Notes under the pieces: generated by a model
Seen by the model: only the letters and a program-made list of their open reading frames with translations
Told to the model about the DNA's origin: nothing
The model's database searches: none
Shown here: positions 33,419-42,219 of the stretch, piece by piece
Numbering within the stretch: position 1 is the stretch's first letter
Layout of the letters: each line of letters begins with the position of its first letter
Program-made: the position numbers and the translations under genes
Source: Microbacterium lacus
GTDB taxonomy: Bacteria; Actinomycetota; Actinomycetes; Actinomycetales; Microbacteriaceae
DNA length: 64,000 bases
Direction: 5' to 3'
NCBI RefSeq assembly: GCF_039531105.1
Contig: NZ_BAAAPK010000001.1
Coordinates: forward strand, 2,728,001 to 2,792,000

Positions 33419-36400
33419 CTACCAGCTGCGTTTCTCGTAGGCCTTGCCGTTGATCTCCACCCAGACGTTCACTCCCGGGTATCCGAAGTAGCACCCGAGC
33501 TGCTGCGTGCCGTTGGCGTCGAGCCGCCACGAGGAGCCGCTGTTGATCTGGCCGCGGTCCGAGTGGCACACGATGTTGTACGTGCCGGCGTTGAAGTCGC
33601 GCGTGTTCACGACGAAGTAGGCGCACGACGCGCTGCTGCAACCCGGCTGACCCTGCGCACTGGCACCCGGGGTGACGAACGCGCGGGGCGTCGGCGGGTC
33701 GTCCGTCCGCGCCGAGGCGGAGGCGACCGGTGACCAGGCACCCGTGGAGTCCTGTGCACGCACGTCGATCGAATGCGTCTGCTGGTAGCCGTTGCCGACG
33801 GTCCGCGAGCCGTTCGCGCCGACGTCCTGCCACCCGCCGCCGTCGATCCGGATCTGCGTCGTCGTGATCGGCCGGCCGTTGTCGGATCCGCCCGAGTTCC
33901 AGCTGACCTCGACGCTCTGGCCGAGGTTCCTGGCGTTCGCTGCCGGCGCGAACGGCTGTCCGTACGGGGTCTCGCGGACACCGTTCGACACCGCGCCGGC
34001 GTACGTCGTGCCGTCGACCGTGGCGACGGCGCGCATCTCCACCGTGTACGCCGTGCCGTTTCCGAGCCCGCCGATCACGCCGTTGCCGGGGAAGCCCGCC
34101 CAACCCCCACCGTTGAGTCGGTACTGGTAGGCGACCTCGCTCGTGGACGCGCCACCGCGCGACCCGGGCGTGAAGGCCACGGTGAGCTGGCGGTCTCCGG
34201 CGGTGACGGAATCGATCCGCGGCGCGGAGGGCGCCACGACACCGCGGCGCGGCGCGGACATCGGGCTCCACTCCCCCCAGCCCGCCTTGTTGTGCCCGCG
34301 GATGCGGTACGTGTATGCGCTCTCGGACGTCGGTACGACGACCGCCTGGCTGTTCGCGCCGGCGCCGGGCGTCAGCGTCCGCTGCAGGGTCGATCCCTGC
34401 CACACCTCGAGCTGGTATCCGTCGATCGCGTCGCCGTTGCTCGGCGGGGTCGCCCAGTTCACCTGCATCTGGGCCTGGTCTCCGACGGGCGCGAGTTCGG
34501 CCGTCGTCGGCGCGGACCCCGCCAGCGGGGGCCCGGCGGGCACTTCGGACGCCGACCAGTTGCTCCAGCTCGACGGTTCGGGTGCCCGGTTGTGGGCCTG
34601 CACGCGGACCTGGTAGTTGCCGCCGTTCTCCAGCCCCTCCCACGTGACGGAGTTCCCGGTCACGTCCTTCTGGGTGATGCCCGACGGCGGCGCCGGAGAG
34701 ATCTCCAGCGTGTAGCGCTCCACGGGCGAACCCGGCGTCGTCGGCGTCGTCCACGCCACATTGAGCGACTTGTCGCCGAACGTGAGGGTGGGCGGGTTCG
34801 GGGTGTCCGGACGCGCGTCGGGTCGTGCGACCGCAGACGATCCGGACGGCTTGGACTCGCCGACGCGGTTCGTGGCCGTCACCTGGAACACGTATTCCAC
34901 GTTGTTCGTGAGACCGTCCAGCGTGCAGGTCGTCGACTGGCACTCCTTCGAGTACGCGCCGCCCTGGACGGCGCGCACGGTGTACTTCGTGATCTCGGCT
35001 CCGTTGTTGGATGCCGCGGCGTACGAGACGACGACCGTCCGGTCCTGCACGCTCGTCACCGTCGGCGCACCCGGCGCCTCGGGGACGCCCTGGACGGTCA
35101 GCACGACCTGTCCGGTCGCCTCGCGATCACGGTCCTCCGTCGCGTCCTGGATCGTGTAGCGCACGACGAGGGTTCCCACGAAGTCGGCCGACGGGGTGAC
35201 CACGACGTCCGATCCGTTCACGCTCGCCTGGCCCGAACCTGTCTCGACGGCAGCCGAGATGACCTTGAGCGGCGTCTCCGGGAACGGGTTGAAGTCGTTC
35301 GCCAGCACAGGGACCGTGACGCTCTTGCCCTGATCCGCCTCGGGCAGCGTGTCGGTGTTCGCCGCGGGCATCGCACGGTTGGACGCCGTGACCTGGACGA
35401 GCACCGTTCCCTCGACCGGCTCCGTCTCGCCGTCCGAGACGCGCAGCGTGAGGGTCGTCGCGGCGCCCTTCTTGGCGTTCGAGGAGGCCTCGACCAGCAG
35501 ACGATCGCCGTCCACCCGCGCCGAGATGCCCTTCTCCTGACCGCCGGTCAGGGTGTACTCGTGCTTGCCCTTGTCCTCCGGATCGGGGTCCGTCGTCAGG
35601 GCGGCGAGGTCCAGCACGGTCGCATCCTCACCCGGAGCGACGTTCACCTGGCCGCCGACGAAAGAGGGCTGCTGGTTGTCCGGCGGGATGACGTTGATGG
35701 GGATGCTGAGCGTCGCCTTGCGGCCCTCGGGGTCGTCCGGGCCGGAGCCGTCGGTGACCTCGAACGTGAGTGCGTCCTGGCCGAAGTAGCCGTCGGCCGA
35801 CGTGTAGACCAGGGTGCGCTCGTCCTTGACGAGGTCCGCGCCGTTCGAATTGACCGCGCTCACCTTCGCGTGCTCGGTGATGACGACCTCGCCGCCGCCG
35901 GCGACCGTGACGTACTTCGACAGCGGCACTTCCTTCGTCTCTCCGCTGAGCACCTCGATGGGCTTGGTGGAGGTCAGAGTGGGTCGCAACCCGGCTTCGG
36001 AGGGCACGAAGATGAACGCGGAGGACTGCAGACCGTCTTGGTCGGTCAGCGTGTAGCGGATGAGCTGGAGCTCGTCCGTCACGGTGACCCGCACCTTGCC
36101 GTCCTGAAGGAGGCGCGCTCCCGCACCGACCTCGACGCCGAGCCGGTCGGTCGTGCCGTCCGGGTCTTCGTCGTTGTCGAGGATGTCCAGATCCGCGGAC
36201 AGCGTCTCCGCGTCGAGATCGGAGGGCCGCAGACGATCGTCGCGAGCGACAGGCGCCTGCAGCGGCACGTTCTCGTCCACGGTGATCTGCAGGACCGCAG
36301 TGGCCGTCGCGCCGCGCGCGTCCTTCACGGTGTACTGCAGCGACGTCTCCACGGCCCGGTCCGGCGCCTGGACGAGCACACGATCACCGGAGACCCTGGC

Positions 36401-39400
36401 GGACAGGCCGTCGATCGCGGGCACTTCGAGACCGTTCTTCACGAGGGCGAGGTCATCGCCTTCCGGGTCGGAGTCGTTCACCAGGACGGGCACCGCGATC
36501 TCGCGGCCGGGGCGCACCACGACGGCATCCTTCACCGCGTACGGGGCCTGGTTGACCTCCTCGGCCGGGGCGATGCCGACGCGGATCGTCGCGGTGCCCT
36601 CTTTGCCGAGGCGGTCGCGCACGCGGTAGCGGAACACATCCACTCCGGTCGAGCCGTCGAAGGCCTCATAGGTCAGGTAGTTCTGCGCGACCTCGACGAT
36701 GCGACCCTTCGTCGGGCTCGACGAGATGTCCAGGAGCTCGACGGAATCCCCATCCGCATCGATGCCGTCCAGCGGCACGGCGATGTCGATCGACGTGCCC
36801 GACAGCGCGCGCGCCACGATGTCCCGGGGTCGCGGCGCGGCGTTGGTCTCCTCGACGACCGGCAGAATCTGCACCGTGACATAGCCCGCGGCCTTCTGCT
36901 CGCGCGAATCGACCGCCTCGTATGTGAGGTAGACGGTCTTCGCGTCGGGACCGGCCTTGAATCGCACGGTGTCCTGCGAGACGAACGCCTCCCCGTCCTC
37001 GGGGTCGACGAACGGCTCGATGAGCTCGGGGGCGACATGCAGGGCGTCATCGCTCGGATGGGTGTCGTTCGCCAGGACCGGGATGGTCACGACGTCTCCC
37101 GCTCGCACGGTCGCGGTGTCCGGATTCGCGACGGGCTGGAGGATCTTCTCCGGCGCGGGGATCGGCACGACCACGACTTCGCCGTCCGCGGACTGCGTGC
37201 CGTTCGAGATCCGGTACGAGATCCGCACCTGCTCCTCGAGCGTGCCCTGGTCGGTGATGCGCAGGGTCTCGTGGTTGAGCACCGAGACGGACACACCGGT
37301 CCCGGGCTCGATCGACACTGACTGCACGACCAGGATGCCGCCGGCCGGGTCCGTGTCGTTGTTGAGCACACCGATCAGCACATCGCCGCCGGTCGGCAGA
37401 AGCGCCACGTCCCGGACCGCGACGGGGGGCAGATCGACCTGGGCGGCTTCGATCACGTCGATGCGGACGATGCCCTCGCCGTTCTCGGGACCGGCGGTCG
37501 CCAGGTACTGCACGTAGTACACGCCGACCGTCGGGGCGGTGAACGTGAAGGTCTTGTTCGTGAAGTCCGGCAGCACCGTCGCGCCGGGTACCTCATCGAC
37601 GCGCCCGAGCCGGAGCTGTTCACGTCCGGAACTGGTGTCGTTCGCGAGCGGGGCGACCGTGATCTGCTCGCCGACGTGCGTCACGACGTGATCCGCATTC
37701 GTCTTCGGCTTCGTCGAGCCCTGCGGGCGGACGTCCAGGGTGAGCGTCGTCGTCGTGACCTCGCCGAATCCGTCCGCGACCGTGACCGGGATGTCCTTGC
37801 GCCCCTGCAGGCTCGCGGTCGCCTTGTAGGTGAGCTGTCCATCGGTGCTGAAATCGACCTCGTCGCCGGGGGCGGCGACGACTTCCTTCAGGTAGATGTC
37901 GTCACCGTCCGGGTCGATCCAGTCCGGAAGCACGTTGTAGGAGACCGTGCCACCGGTCTCCACCGTGAGGGAGGTCTTGCGCTTGGGCGTGGGCGCGGCG
38001 TTCTGGTCGTCTTCGTGCACGGACAGCGTCACGGTGGCGGTGTCGGTGCCGCCCCGGCCGTCGTCGATCTCGTAGGAGAACGTCGCCGACCCGGTGGCGT
38101 TCTCATCGACCGCGATCTGCAGGGATGCGCCGTTGTAGATCGGCTGCACCGTGCCGATCGAGGTCTTCTGCTCGGCGACGGTGGCCACGAGCACGTCGCC
38201 GTCGGGATCGTTGTCGTTGTCGATCACCGGGAGGAGCGCCGACGCGCCGGGGCGCACGCCGAACGAGTCGTCTTCCGCGACGGGAGGCGTATTCACTTCG
38301 CTGCGCTCGGGCAGGGTGGTCTCGACGGTCTCCTCGGTGGAGTCGTCCTCGTTCTCCGTCTCGCCTTCCGGCGGCGTGAGATCGTTCCAGTTGTCGACGC
38401 GCTGGAGGCTCTCGTTCGCCATCCACGCCGCGCCGCCGACCGCGTCGTTCAGGATGATCACGTCGCGGTTGACGCGGAACACGAGACTTCCGACGTCCTG
38501 TGCGTCCTCGATCGCGGCCGAGACGTCGCTGTCGGTTCCGGTGCAGTCGCGCAGGAACGCCCCTGAGCCCGCCCAGGCACCGTACGTGCACCCGCGGAGC
38601 CAGACCGGCGCCGCAGGAGCGCCCTGTCCCTTCGCCGGGACGATCACCGGATCCGCGCCGTCCAGCGGAACCCGCACGAGCTCGGACCCGGTCGCGACGG
38701 CCACGGCGTCGGTCTGCTCGGAGGCCTGCTGCAGAACCGCGCCGTCGAGGTTCGGGACCTCCGTCCGCATCCCACCGGGTGACATGACCGCACCGGCGAC
38801 CGGATCGAGCACGACGGGGGTCGTCCCGACGGCCGTGATGGTCGCGCCGCCGGACGACGCCGGCTCGCCCAGCGAAGCCGTCGAGGGTTCGCCGGCCTGC
38901 CCCTCGTTGTCGACCGGAACCGTGACGACCTCGTTGCGCTCACTGGAGAGGGCGAAGACGGTTCCGTCCTTCGCGACCGTGACATCCGCATCCGCCCCGA
39001 GATCGGCGACCGGGTCGGCCGCCTCGATCTCGAAGGCGGCGATGCCGCGCACCGGCACGACCCACAGGGCGCCGGACTTGCGGTCCAGGACGGCGGCGGT
39101 CTGATTGCCGAGGGCGACCTTGGCCGAACCGGGGATCTTCGCCGAATCGCCGAGCGACACCCGGGCCGGGTCCACCGCAGCGAGGGTAGAGGCACCCGAG
39201 TCGACCACGAGTACGTTGGCGGCATCCTGGAGGATGTCGTAGTCCTCGCCGGTCGTCCGCAGTCCGCCGTCGAGCACCGTCGACTCGTGGTTGAAATGCC
39301 CGACGAGCATCGCGGAGGTCTTGGTGATCCAGACCCCGCCGTCGTTGAGGTCGACCTTCGTGGTGGGGAATCCCTCGTAGGCGAACGCCATCGTGGTGAT

Positions 39401-39478
39401 CGCCACCGCGCCGATCGTCACGCCCGCCGCCGACGCGAGCGCCTTGGGGCGCGCACGCATCCACGACAAAGCCTTCAT
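33419..39478 (-). CDS. Giant membrane-anchored Ig-like/cadherin-like and Fn3 repeat protein
   Basis: A 2019-residue protein. A short basic N-terminus and one membrane segment (about 12-34, ending TTMAFAYEG) anchor it outside. Residues about 40-370 look like a beta-propeller-type domain. About eleven Ig/cadherin-like repeats follow, each starting near P-x-A-x-x-D and carrying D-x-D-P-x-G-D signatures (for example VIDNDNDPDGDVL), then five Fn3 domains (about 1510-1930). The C-terminus has several Cys (CSSASCAYF, IVCHSD, GCYFGYPG) and ends KAYEKRSW. Fully extended it could cross the cell wall. It is the first gene of the operon leading to the secretion ATPase, so it may be a structural part or a surface adhesin. 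I use ATG 39478; TTG 39529 is possible but would leave only a 9-base leader. Confidence 0.88.
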   Translation of the reverse strand: MKALSWMRARPKALASAAGVTIGAVAITTMAFAYEGFPTTKVDLNDGGVWITKTSAMLVGHFNHESTVLDGGLRTTGEDYDILQDAANVLVVDSGASTLAAVDPARVSLGDSAKIPGSAKVALGNQTAAVLDRKSGALWVVPVRGIAAFEIEAADPVADLGADADVTVAKDGTVFALSSERNEVVTVPVDNEGQAGEPSTASLGEPASSGGATITAVGTTPVVLDPVAGAVMSPGGMRTEVPNLDGAVLQQASEQTDAVAVATGSELVRVPLDGADPVIVPAKGQGAPAAPVWLRGCTYGAWAGSGAFLRDCTGTDSDVSAAIEDAQDVGSLVFRVNRDVIILNDAVGGAAWMANESLQRVDNWNDLTPPEGETENEDDSTEETVETTLPERSEVNTPPVAEDDSFGVRPGASALLPVIDNDNDPDGDVLVATVAEQKTSIGTVQPIYNGASLQIAVDENATGSATFSYEIDDGRGGTDTATVTLSVHEDDQNAAPTPKRKTSLTVETGGTVSYNVLPDWIDPDGDDIYLKEVVAAPGDEVDFSTDGQLTYKATASLQGRKDIPVTVADGFGEVTTTTLTLDVRPQGSTKPKTNADHVVTHVGEQITVAPLANDTSSGREQLRLGRVDEVPGATVLPDFTNKTFTFTAPTVGVYYVQYLATAGPENGEGIVRIDVIEAAQVDLPPVAVRDVALLPTGGDVLIGVLNNDTDPAGGILVVQSVSIEPGTGVSVSVLNHETLRITDQGTLEEQVRISYRISNGTQSADGEVVVVPIPAPEKILQPVANPDTATVRAGDVVTIPVLANDTHPSDDALHVAPELIEPFVDPEDGEAFVSQDTVRFKAGPDAKTVYLTYEAVDSREQKAAGYVTVQILPVVEETNAAPRPRDIVARALSGTSIDIAVPLDGIDADGDSVELLDISSSPTKGRIVEVAQNYLTYEAFDGSTGVDVFRYRVRDRLGKEGTATIRVGIAPAEEVNQAPYAVKDAVVVRPGREIAVPVLVNDSDPEGDDLALVKNGLEVPAIDGLSARVSGDRVLVQAPDRAVETSLQYTVKDARGATATAVLQITVDENVPLQAPVARDDRLRPSDLDAETLSADLDILDNDEDPDGTTDRLGVEVGAGARLLQDGKVRVTVTDELQLIRYTLTDQDGLQSSAFIFVPSEAGLRPTLTSTKPIEVLSGETKEVPLSKYVTVAGGGEVVITEHAKVSAVNSNGADLVKDERTLVYTSADGYFGQDALTFEVTDGSGPDDPEGRKATLSIPINVIPPDNQQPSFVGGQVNVAPGEDATVLDLAALTTDPDPEDKGKHEYTLTGGQEKGISARVDGDRLLVEASSNAKKGAATTLTLRVSDGETEPVEGTVLVQVTASNRAMPAANTDTLPEADQGKSVTVPVLANDFNPFPETPLKVISAAVETGSGQASVNGSDVVVTPSADFVGTLVVRYTIQDATEDRDREATGQVVLTVQGVPEAPGAPTVTSVQDRTVVVSYAAASNNGAEITKYTVRAVQGGAYSKECQSTTCTLDGLTNNVEYVFQVTATNRVGESKPSGSSAVARPDARPDTPNPPTLTFGDKSLNVAWTTPTTPGSPVERYTLEISPAPPSGITQKDVTGNSVTWEGLENGGNYQVRVQAHNRAPEPSSWSNWSASEVPAGPPLAGSAPTTAELAPVGDQAQMQVNWATPPSNGDAIDGYQLEVWQGSTLQRTLTPGAGANSQAVVVPTSESAYTYRIRGHNKAGWGEWSPMSAPRRGVVAPSAPRIDSVTAGDRQLTVAFTPGSRGGASTSEVAYQYRLNGGGWAGFPGNGVIGGLGNGTAYTVEMRAVATVDGTTYAGAVSNGVRETPYGQPFAPAANARNLGQSVEVSWNSGGSDNGRPITTTQIRIDGGGWQDVGANGSRTVGNGYQQTHSIDVRAQDSTGAWSPVASASARTDDPPTPRAFVTPGASAQGQPGCSSASCAYFVVNTRDFNAGTYNIVCHSDRGQINSGSSWRLDANGTQQLGCYFGYPGVNVWVEINGKAYEKRSW

Positions 39479-39544
39479 CCCCTGGTCACTCCCTGGCTTG
39501 GCCGCTTCTGCTGTTCCGTGCTGCCCCAACCAGCACGGTTTTTC

Positions 39545-39588
39545 ATCCTAACCTCGCCCCGAAACGCCTCCGATGGGTAGACATCCCC
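39545..39588 (-). promoter_or_regulatory. Shared-element promoter of the machinery operon
   Basis: The -10 box is TAGGAT (39545-39550). Exactly 20 bases upstream, at 39571-39588, is GGGGATGTCTACCCATCG. It drives the giant repeat protein and presumably the overlapping genes down to the ATPase, linking them to the cargo cassettes that carry the same element. Confidence 0.75.
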
Positions 39589-39637
39589 ATCACAACCATG
39601 TACGGCGATCCGCGGACACCCAGCCCGCGGGCGGTTC

Positions 39638-39643
39638 TACGCT
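39638..39643 (+). promoter_or_regulatory. -10 box (TACGCT) of a leaderless gene
   Basis: TACGCT ends 6 bases before the ATG at 39650, so transcription should begin at or next to the start codon. Confidence 0.55.
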
Positions 39644-39649
39644 GTGGCC

Positions 39650-40486
39650 ATGGATCCGCTGGCCGTCGTGCTGGTCGTCGCGTCGCTCTCCTGTCTGTTC
39701 TGCTGGATCGCCTCGCTGATCACGAAAGACACATCGTGGGTGGACCGCGTGTGGTCGATCGTCCCCGCGATCTACGTCTGGATCTTCGCGGGCGCCGCGA
39801 TCGCCGCCGGCGAGGAATCCGGACGTCTCGTCCTGATGGCCGTGCTGGTTTCCGCGTGGGCGATCCGGCTCACCTTCAACTTCGCCCGCAAGGGCGGATA
39901 CACCGGCATGGAGGACTACCGCTGGGCGATCCTGCGCGGACGGATGAAGCCGTGGCAGTTCCAGATCTTCAACCTGCTGTTCATCGTGCTGTACCAGAAC
40001 GCCCTCCTCGTGCTGATCACGATGCCCGCACTCGTGGCCTGGCAGTACCCCGGTGCGCCCGGAATCGGAGACGTCCTGCTCGCGGTGGTGTTCCTCGGTT
40101 TCCTGGCCGGAGAGTTCGCCGCCGACCAGCAGCAGTGGGACTTCCACCGGGCGAAGGCCGCCGCCGGTGGCCGACTCGAACCGGGATTCGCCACCGGCGG
40201 GCTCTTCCGCTTCAGCCGCCACCCGAACTTCTTCTTCGAACAGGCCCAGTGGTGGGTCTTCTACCTGCTGGGCGCGAGCGCGGCGGTCGCGGCGGGCGAG
40301 GGCGTGTGGGGCGGTGCGCTGAACTGGACGATCATCGGGGCGGCGCTGCTGACGGTGCTGTTCATCGGGTCGACGATCTTCACCGAGTCGATCACTTCGG
40401 CGAAGTATCCGTCGTACGCCGACTACCGGCGCACGACGTCGATGCTGATCCCGTGGCCGCCTCGCCGCACCCCGCGGAGGCCATAG
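39650..40486 (+). CDS. DUF1295 family membrane protein (steroid 5-alpha-reductase-like)
   Basis: A 278-residue integral membrane protein with about seven hydrophobic helices. The C-terminal part has the DUF1295/isoprenylcysteine methyltransferase-like signature: GLFRFSRHPNFFFEQAQWW near residue 185 and SAKYPSYADYRRTTSMLIPW near the end. The family includes steroid 5-alpha-reductase-like enzymes, but the substrate here is unknown. It is transcribed away from the secretion operon and is convergent with galE 3 bases beyond its stop. The start is fixed by the -10 box; a GTG 6 bases earlier overlaps the promoter spacing. Confidence 0.87.
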   Translation: MDPLAVVLVVASLSCLFCWIASLITKDTSWVDRVWSIVPAIYVWIFAGAAIAAGEESGRLVLMAVLVSAWAIRLTFNFARKGGYTGMEDYRWAILRGRMKPWQFQIFNLLFIVLYQNALLVLITMPALVAWQYPGAPGIGDVLLAVVFLGFLAGEFAADQQQWDFHRAKAAAGGRLEPGFATGGLFRFSRHPNFFFEQAQWWVFYLLGASAAVAAGEGVWGGALNWTIIGAALLTVLFIGSTIFTESITSAKYPSYADYRRTTSMLIPWPPRRTPRRP

Positions 40487-40489
40487 CCG

Positions 40490-41509
40490 TCAGACGGTCG
40501 CGTACCCGTCCGGGTTCTTCGACTGCCAGTTCCAGTAGTCGCGGCACGAGTCGTCGATCGTGAGTCGGGAGACCCATCCGAGCTCGCGCGCGGCTTTGGC
40601 CGGATCGCAGTAGGTCGCGGCGACGTCGCCGGGTCGACGGGCGAGGATCCGCTTGGGCAGTTCACGACCGACGGCCTTCTCGAACGACGCGATGAGCTCG
40701 AGCACGCTCACCGGACGCCCGGTGCCGAGGTTGTAGACCGCGTATCCCGGCTCGGCCTTCTCGAGCGCCGTGACGTGACCCTCCGCGAGGTCGACGACGT
40801 GGATGTAGTCGCGCAGTCCGGTGCCGTCGGGGGTGTCGTAGTCGTCCCCGAACACGCCGATGCGGTCGAGCTTGCCGACGGCGACGCGGGCGACGAACGG
40901 CATGAGGTTGTTCGGGATGCCGGCCGGATCCTCCCCGATGAGGCCGCTCGGGTGCGCGCCCACCGGGTTGAAGTACCGCAGCACGGTGACGTTCAGATCG
41001 GGGTTCACGCGCGCGACGTCGGCGAGGACCACTTCGTTGATGCGCTTGGACTTGGAGTACGCGTTCGACAGGTCGATGCTCGTCGTCGACTCCTCCGTGA
41101 ACGGCAGGTCCGCCGGGTCGGAGTACACGGTGCCGGTGCTGGAGAACACGAATGAGCGGATGCCGTGCGCCAAGCCCACGCGCAGGAGCGCGAACGTGGT
41201 GTCGACGTTGTTGGAGTAGTACTCCAGCGGCTTCTGCGTGGACTCCCCCACGGCTTTGAAGGCGGCGAGGTGGATGATCGCGTCGATCGGACCGTACGCG
41301 GTGAACACCTCCTCCACGACGGCGTCGTCGGACGCGTCGCCGACCACGAGCGGAGCGGTGCGGCCGGTGATCGTCTCGATGCGGTCGGCGGCGATCGCGC
41401 TCGTGCCCGAGAGGTCGTCGAGGAGGACGACATCGTGACCGGCATCCAGCAGGGAGACCGCCGTGTGGGCGCCGATGTAGCCGGCGCCGCCGGCAAGGAG
41501 AACTCGCAT
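40490..41509 (-). CDS. galE: UDP-glucose 4-epimerase
   Basis: A 339-residue short-chain dehydrogenase-type enzyme that interconverts UDP-glucose and UDP-galactose using bound NAD. The Rossmann motif GGAGYIGAHTA is at residues 7-17, the catalytic serine region is FSSTGTVYSD, and the catalytic Y-x-x-x-K is NAYSKSK. RYFNPVGAHPSG and NLGTGRPVSVLE are typical GalE segments. Length fits the family. A -10 box 6 bases before the ATG marks a leaderless message. It supplies UDP-galactose for wall glycans or allows galactose use. Confidence 0.95.
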   Translation of the reverse strand: MRVLLAGGAGYIGAHTAVSLLDAGHDVVLLDDLSGTSAIAADRIETITGRTAPLVVGDASDDAVVEEVFTAYGPIDAIIHLAAFKAVGESTQKPLEYYSNNVDTTFALLRVGLAHGIRSFVFSSTGTVYSDPADLPFTEESTTSIDLSNAYSKSKRINEVVLADVARVNPDLNVTVLRYFNPVGAHPSGLIGEDPAGIPNNLMPFVARVAVGKLDRIGVFGDDYDTPDGTGLRDYIHVVDLAEGHVTALEKAEPGYAVYNLGTGRPVSVLELIASFEKAVGRELPKRILARRPGDVAATYCDPAKAARELGWVSRLTIDDSCRDYWNWQSKNPDGYATV

Positions 41510-41515
41510 GGCTTC

Positions 41516-41521
41516 AGCCTA
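41516..41521 (-). promoter_or_regulatory. -10 box (TAGGCT) of galE, leaderless
   Basis: TAGGCT is separated from the galE ATG by 6 bases (GAAGCC), so no ribosome binding site can be in the message. Confidence 0.55.
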
Positions 41522-41538
41522 GCGACGGGCCCCGGTCG

Positions 41539-42198
41539 TCAGCGGCCGTCCAGCCGCCCGCCCGATTCGCGCAGGTAGCACTCGGCGCACATCGACTCGT
41601 AGGTCACCCGGTCGGTGGACAGCTCGTCGATCGCGACCTGATCGCCGTCGAAGACGAACCGGCCACCGACGAGGCGCGCATTGAAGATCGCCTTGCGCCC
41701 GCACCGACAGATCGTCTTGAGCTCCTCCAGGCTGTGGGCGAGCTCGAGCAGTCGCCGGGATCCCGGGAACGCCTCGGTGCGGAAGTCGGTGCGGATGCCG
41801 TACGCCAGGACCGGCACCCCGTCCAGGACGACGATCCGGAGGAGATCATCGACCTGTTCCGGGGTGAGGAACTGGGCTTCGTCGACCAGGAGGCACGCCA
41901 CGTCCACCGGCCGGCCGAAAGAGGTCTGCTCGTCGAACAGCGCCTCCGAGCCGGATGCCTGTACGCGCGCGCGGTGCTCGGCGAACAGGGCGCGCAGGTC
42001 GGCATCCGGCGCGATCAGGAAATCGACGGCCCGCGACATCCCCAGCCGGCTGGAGATCTTGTCGGACTCCTTCGTGTCGATCGCGGGTTTGGCCAGCAGC
42101 ACGTGCTGCCCGCGCTCCTCGTAGTTGTACGCCGCCTGCAGGAGGGCCGACGACTTGCCGGAGTTCATCGCACCGTAGCGGAAGTACAGTTTGGCCAC
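41539..42198 (-). CDS. tdk: Thymidine kinase
   Basis: A 219-residue type II thymidine kinase, phosphorylating thymidine with ATP in the salvage pathway. Walker A is GAMNSGKSS (9-17), Walker B-like LLVDEAQFL, and the zinc site is made by CRCGRKA and CAECY near the C-terminus. The lasso-loop Tyr region (VTYESMC) is present. The GTG start is leaderless, with a -10 box 6 bases upstream. Confidence 0.95.
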   Translation of the reverse strand: MAKLYFRYGAMNSGKSSALLQAAYNYEERGQHVLLAKPAIDTKESDKISSRLGMSRAVDFLIAPDADLRALFAEHRARVQASGSEALFDEQTSFGRPVDVACLLVDEAQFLTPEQVDDLLRIVVLDGVPVLAYGIRTDFRTEAFPGSRRLLELAHSLEELKTICRCGRKAIFNARLVGGRFVFDGDQVAIDELSTDRVTYESMCAECYLRESGGRLDGR

Positions 42199-42204
42199 GT
42201 GCCG

Positions 42205-42210
42205 AGCGTA
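42205..42210 (-). promoter_or_regulatory. -10 box (TACGCT) of tdk, leaderless
   Basis: TACGCT is followed by 6 bases (CGGCAC) and then the GTG start of thymidine kinase. Confidence 0.55.
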
Positions 42211-42219
42211 GTCGCCGCT

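Noticed and set aside
33773..37321. 1182-codon open frame on the plus strand
   Set aside because: It is antisense to the Ig/Fn3 protein gene. The translation is Arg/Asp/Gly-rich with no domain, as expected from very high third-position GC, while the minus-strand frame shows clear repeats.
39529..39531. TTG start for the giant repeat protein
   Set aside because: It would leave about 9 bases of leader after the -10 box at 39545 and has no ribosome binding site; the ATG at 39478 has GGGAG upstream and starts just before the membrane anchor.
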